DNA from: Synechococcus sp. RS9916
Lineage (GTDB): Bacteria > Cyanobacteriota > Cyanobacteriia > PCC-6307 > Cyanobiaceae
Reading direction: 5' to 3'
Length of the DNA: 64,000 nt
Assembly (NCBI RefSeq): GCF_000153825.1
Contig: NZ_DS022299.1
Span: forward strand, 2,411,707-2,475,706
Every line of letters starts with the position of its first letter. The stretch's first letter is position 1. The notes under the pieces were generated by a model. It made no database searches and was not told the DNA's origin. It saw only the letters and a list, made by a program, of their open reading frames with translations. Positions 62,109 to 64,000 of this stretch are shown here, in pieces. The translations under genes were made by a program, and so were the position numbers.

Positions 62109-62567
62109 CTATTGGCAGCAACTCACGGGGAATGAGCGATAGCCAAACAAATCGTTATTGATAATAAAGTCAACGTCGCCTGTGATGAATTGTTCGCTCT
62201 TTCTTCCTCGAAGGCGGAAAGTGTAGGCTTCGCTTGGTCTTAGTTCTTGGTTGATTGTATAGGAGATTGTGTTGTCAATTGGGATGTAGTCTCCGTCTAT
62301 TTTTGCAAGGGGCTGCAGGCTAAGTTTTTTGTGGAGCTCGTTGTCGATATCGATGTCTGACAATGTCTTCGTTTCGCCAGAATTGTTTGTGACTGTCGCG
62401 ATTAGCTCTACTCTTCCGTCTCCGAAGTCTTGAATCGTTGCGTTAAAGCCCATTTGAGAGGTGTCTGCGCACGCTGCCAGCATGGCCGCTGCCGCAACGG
62501 CTGCGCAACTTTTTAGTGATGTGCAAGCCGATTTGATTCTGTGCATTTTTGATCTGTAATTTCTCAT
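62109..62567 (-). CDS. putative lipoprotein, unknown function
   Basis: A 152-residue protein with a lipoprotein signal (KSCAAVAAAAMLAACADTS, lipobox LAAC) and a beta-sandwich-like mature part (IQDFGDGRVELIATVTNNSG, LHKKLSLQPLAKIDGDYIP, ELRPSEAYTFRLRGRKSEQF). The wording VTNNSGETKTLSDIDI and the later strand pattern resemble immunoglobulin-like accessory domains (inference). It ends in SCC near the C terminus. The start may be ATG 62567 or the Met seven codons later. Confidence 0.7.
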   Translation of the reverse strand: MRNYRSKMHRIKSACTSLKSCAAVAAAAMLAACADTSQMGFNATIQDFGDGRVELIATVTNNSGETKTLSDIDIDNELHKKLSLQPLAKIDGDYIPIDNTISYTINQELRPSEAYTFRLRGRKSEQFITGDVDFIINNDLFGYRSFPVSCCQ

Positions 62568-62595
62568 GACTATATCCCAGGTATTCCTTTGGCTG

Positions 62596-62917
62596 CTACG
62601 GCTTCCTTGGCTCTTCTGTCTTTCTCTTGTCGAGGTGGCTTTCCTCGGCCCAGTTGATCAAGGTTTCGCGAATGCAATTCTTGGCTTCGCTTGGTGTATG
62701 AATCGTGAACTTCTCTTTTTCTTTGCTACTGACTTGCCCTGAAATGACACTCAGGTTCAGAGGATTTTGCTTGTTCTTTTGCGGCTTTTGAAGTTGTCGC
62801 TAGGAAGCCTGGTGAGGGCTTTGCCTTTTCGCCTATCACGCTTTGGATGGCCCCAGTGATGACGAGCAGAAGATGCTTGCTGTGGTGCAGAAGAAAGGGA
62901 AAATACGAGAGCTGCAA
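62596..62917 (-). pseudogene. possible frameshifted small gene remnant
   Basis: Within a 368-base gap two minus-strand frames join end to start. One (62726-62917, 63 residues) ends in GFLATTSKAAKEQAKSSEPE. A second frame, open from 62799 down to the TAG at 62596, continues with protein-like sequence (LSVISGQVSSKEKEKFTIHT, PSEAKNCIRETLINWAEESH) but has no start codon upstream. Together they look like one short gene broken by a shift near 62740. Alternatively it is non-coding, and no homologue was recognised. The rest of the gap shows nothing. Confidence 0.3.
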
Positions 62918-62935
62918 GGATTCATTGGCAGGGTA

Positions 62936-63334
62936 TTAAGGCAAACTTTTTTCGCCTGCTGAGTCGGGTGGAATGATCCAGCTTGGATGCTGGAATGTGA
63001 CTCCATCGGCAAGTGTATAAGCGCGGTTTCCATCCTTTAGTTCAAGTGTGGCTTTTGTCTTGTACTGCTTCTTATCCCCGTATATGACCTCAATCTCATC
63101 TTCAGAGAGCCATTCAAGATAAAAAGTTCCATGTTCAAAAATTACTGCTGATAGTGCAGCTCCACCTCTGCCCCAAGCACATGGTTGGACAGCATTATTG
63201 ATGTAGCAGGCTTCGTAATCGGTGCAACGAGTCCTAGGTTGGCAAAAATGTGGTGAGGTCTGTTCCTCATAGTCTTGACTATGAGCAGGTGAGTTCAAGG
63301 TCATCGCTAGTGTGAGTGCAAGTATTTGAATCAC
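62936..63334 (-). CDS. small exported cysteine-rich protein, unknown function
   Basis: The protein has about 132 residues: a signal peptide (IQILALTLAMTLNSPAHSQ), then a mature part with four clustered cysteines (HFCQPRTRCTDYEACYINNA, then VQPCAWGRGG), then beta-rich YLEWLSEDEIEVIYGDKKQY. GTG 63334 with an AGGA upstream is preferred, since ATG 63379 and ATG 63433 would overlap or abut the divergent gene at 63381. No family is recognised. Confidence 0.65.
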   Translation of the reverse strand: MIQILALTLAMTLNSPAHSQDYEEQTSPHFCQPRTRCTDYEACYINNAVQPCAWGRGGAALSAVIFEHGTFYLEWLSEDEIEVIYGDKKQYKTKATLELKDGNRAYTLADGVTFQHPSWIIPPDSAGEKSLP

Positions 63335-63380
63335 TCTCCCATCCTTTTGAGAAGCTTTTCGATCATGTCTTCTGCTCATG

Positions 63381-64000
63381 ATGCTTTCATACCTTAAAGC
63401 GATCTCCTCAGGAGTGCTTGTTTCGTTTCTCACGTCCTTGTCGCTAATTTTCGGTTCAGAGGCAAGCGAGAAGTCTGCGAGAAACTATCCACCGTTTTTC
63501 TACCGCTGCAACAACGGGCAGACGGTTGTTAGGCGTGCTGAGTACCAAAGAACTAAGGGCACAACTGTCTCCATTTATCCTTTTCCCGTTGAGGAGCAGT
63601 CACAGGTGCTACGGCGACGTCCTGCCAGGTTTACTGAGGGTCGCCACTCGGTTCGCTACTTCATTTCAGATCACGGTCAGGAGTACGACTGCAATCCGTG
63701 GAGTCGTTCTGATGGCGATGTCTTCGGAATCCCTGATCCTGCGGCTTTGCGACGGTATGCCAAGCGGTTCAACCCGGTGGCGAGGAACCGATTCATCTGC
63801 GCGGGCGGGCACTCTGTCGTCCTGCGGATCACGGACTTCGTGGATGCTGGACATCGCCACGGTCTGATGGAAGTGGGTGATGAAGAGCAAATCGGTCTTT
63901 ACTTCACCCGAGGTATATCAGGTCACTTCAACTCCAAGAGCACCTCAACACCAGGACTTTCCTTTGCCTGGGCTGTGCATTTGGATGACGCCCAAAGGTC
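63381..64000 (+). CDS. exported protein, unknown function, 3' end outside window
   Basis: The frame is open from ATG 63381 to the last base, so the stop is beyond the edge. It begins with a signal peptide (AISSGVLVSFLTSLSLIFGS) and continues for at least 206 residues without stop: NYPPFFYRCNNGQTVVRRAE, VRYFISDHGQEYDCNPWSRS, FNPVARNRFICAGGHSVVLR, GLMEVGDEEQIGLYFTRG. Three cysteines in the mature part; no family is recognised. Base composition returns to GC-rich after about 63600, unlike the preceding small genes. The start is close to the divergent gene at 63334, so both share a short promoter region. Confidence 0.7.
   Translation, partial: MLSYLKAISSGVLVSFLTSLSLIFGSEASEKSARNYPPFFYRCNNGQTVVRRAEYQRTKGTTVSIYPFPVEEQSQVLRRRPARFTEGRHSVRYFISDHGQEYDCNPWSRSDGDVFGIPDPAALRRYAKRFNPVARNRFICAGGHSVVLRITDFVDAGHRHGLMEVGDEEQIGLYFTRGISGHFNSKSTSTPGLSFAWAVHLDDAQR

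Noticed and set aside
1-64000. CRISPR arrays, insertion sequences, rRNA or phage integrase
   Set aside because: No regularly spaced repeats, transposase or integrase frames, or rRNA sequence were noticed anywhere in the window.

Overview
The window looks like a contig from a marine picocyanobacterium of the Synechococcus/Cyanobium lineage. It carries photosystem II small-subunit genes (psbK, psbI, psbN, psbH), the cyanobacterial nitrogen regulator ntcA, an Amt ammonium transporter, a CrtR-type carotene hydroxylase, an IctB-type membrane protein and many cyanobacterium-restricted DUF families (DUF3155, DUF4079, DUF1997, DUF3181, DUF3146, DUF3084, DUF3177, Ycf66, DUF3769). From base 1 to about 58.7 kb the DNA is GC-rich, densely packed and mostly housekeeping. 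Many neighbouring genes overlap by 4 to 56 bases. Assignment to this lineage is inferred from gene content and protein wording; no search was run.

Layout. 0-9.6 kb: a CorC/HlyC-like protein (cut by the left edge), an oxidoreductase, a very large GH15/phosphorylase-kinase-like protein, a WecB-type glycosyltransferase, psbK-tgt, cobS and an orphan soluble histidine kinase. 9.9-20.2 kb: DUF3155, an esterase, purH, DUF4079, DUF1997, ispH, amt, sfsA, murJ and a three-gene operon of small unknowns. 20.2-26.9 kb: tRNA-Arg, glyA, a MraY/WecA-type transferase, cinA, leuC, leuD and a secreted pentapeptide protein. 26.9-34.9 kb: the LptD-like outer-membrane protein, psbI, a GH38 mannosidase, psbN/psbH, tatA, pth and DUF3146. 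34.9-41 kb: a YqgF-like nuclease, DUF3084, ntcA, rph, a CobO-like protein, dcd, thyX and a thylakoid thioredoxin-like protein. 41-50.7 kb: a lytic transglycosylase, glmM, an N-acetylglucosamine kinase-like protein, ictB, trmB, a FIST protein and DUF3177. 50.7-58.7 kb: ileS, Ycf66, tRNA-Leu, crtR, gatC, a creatininase-like protein, a 47-residue membrane protein, a queuosine-precursor transporter and a VanW protein.

From about 58.8 kb to the right edge the character changes. The DNA becomes visibly AT-richer, intergenic gaps widen, and nearly every open frame encodes a short exported protein or lipoprotein without a recognisable family. In the middle sits a 400-residue protein with the layout of a prokaryotic pentameric ligand-gated ion channel (extracellular beta domain with an RRFPFES turn, then four membrane segments). 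This looks like an accessory island and is the most unusual part of the window. A last exported protein begins at 63381 and runs off the right edge.

Functional threads: cell-envelope building recurs (murJ, MraY/WecA-type transferase, WecB-type transferase, glmM, N-acetylglucosamine kinase, lytic transglycosylase, LptD-like, VanW). So do nucleotide synthesis (purH, dcd, thyX, glyA), tRNA function (tgt with the precursor transporter, trmB, pth, ileS, gatC, two tRNAs) and nitrogen control (ntcA with candidate NtcA-like sites upstream of itself and of amt).
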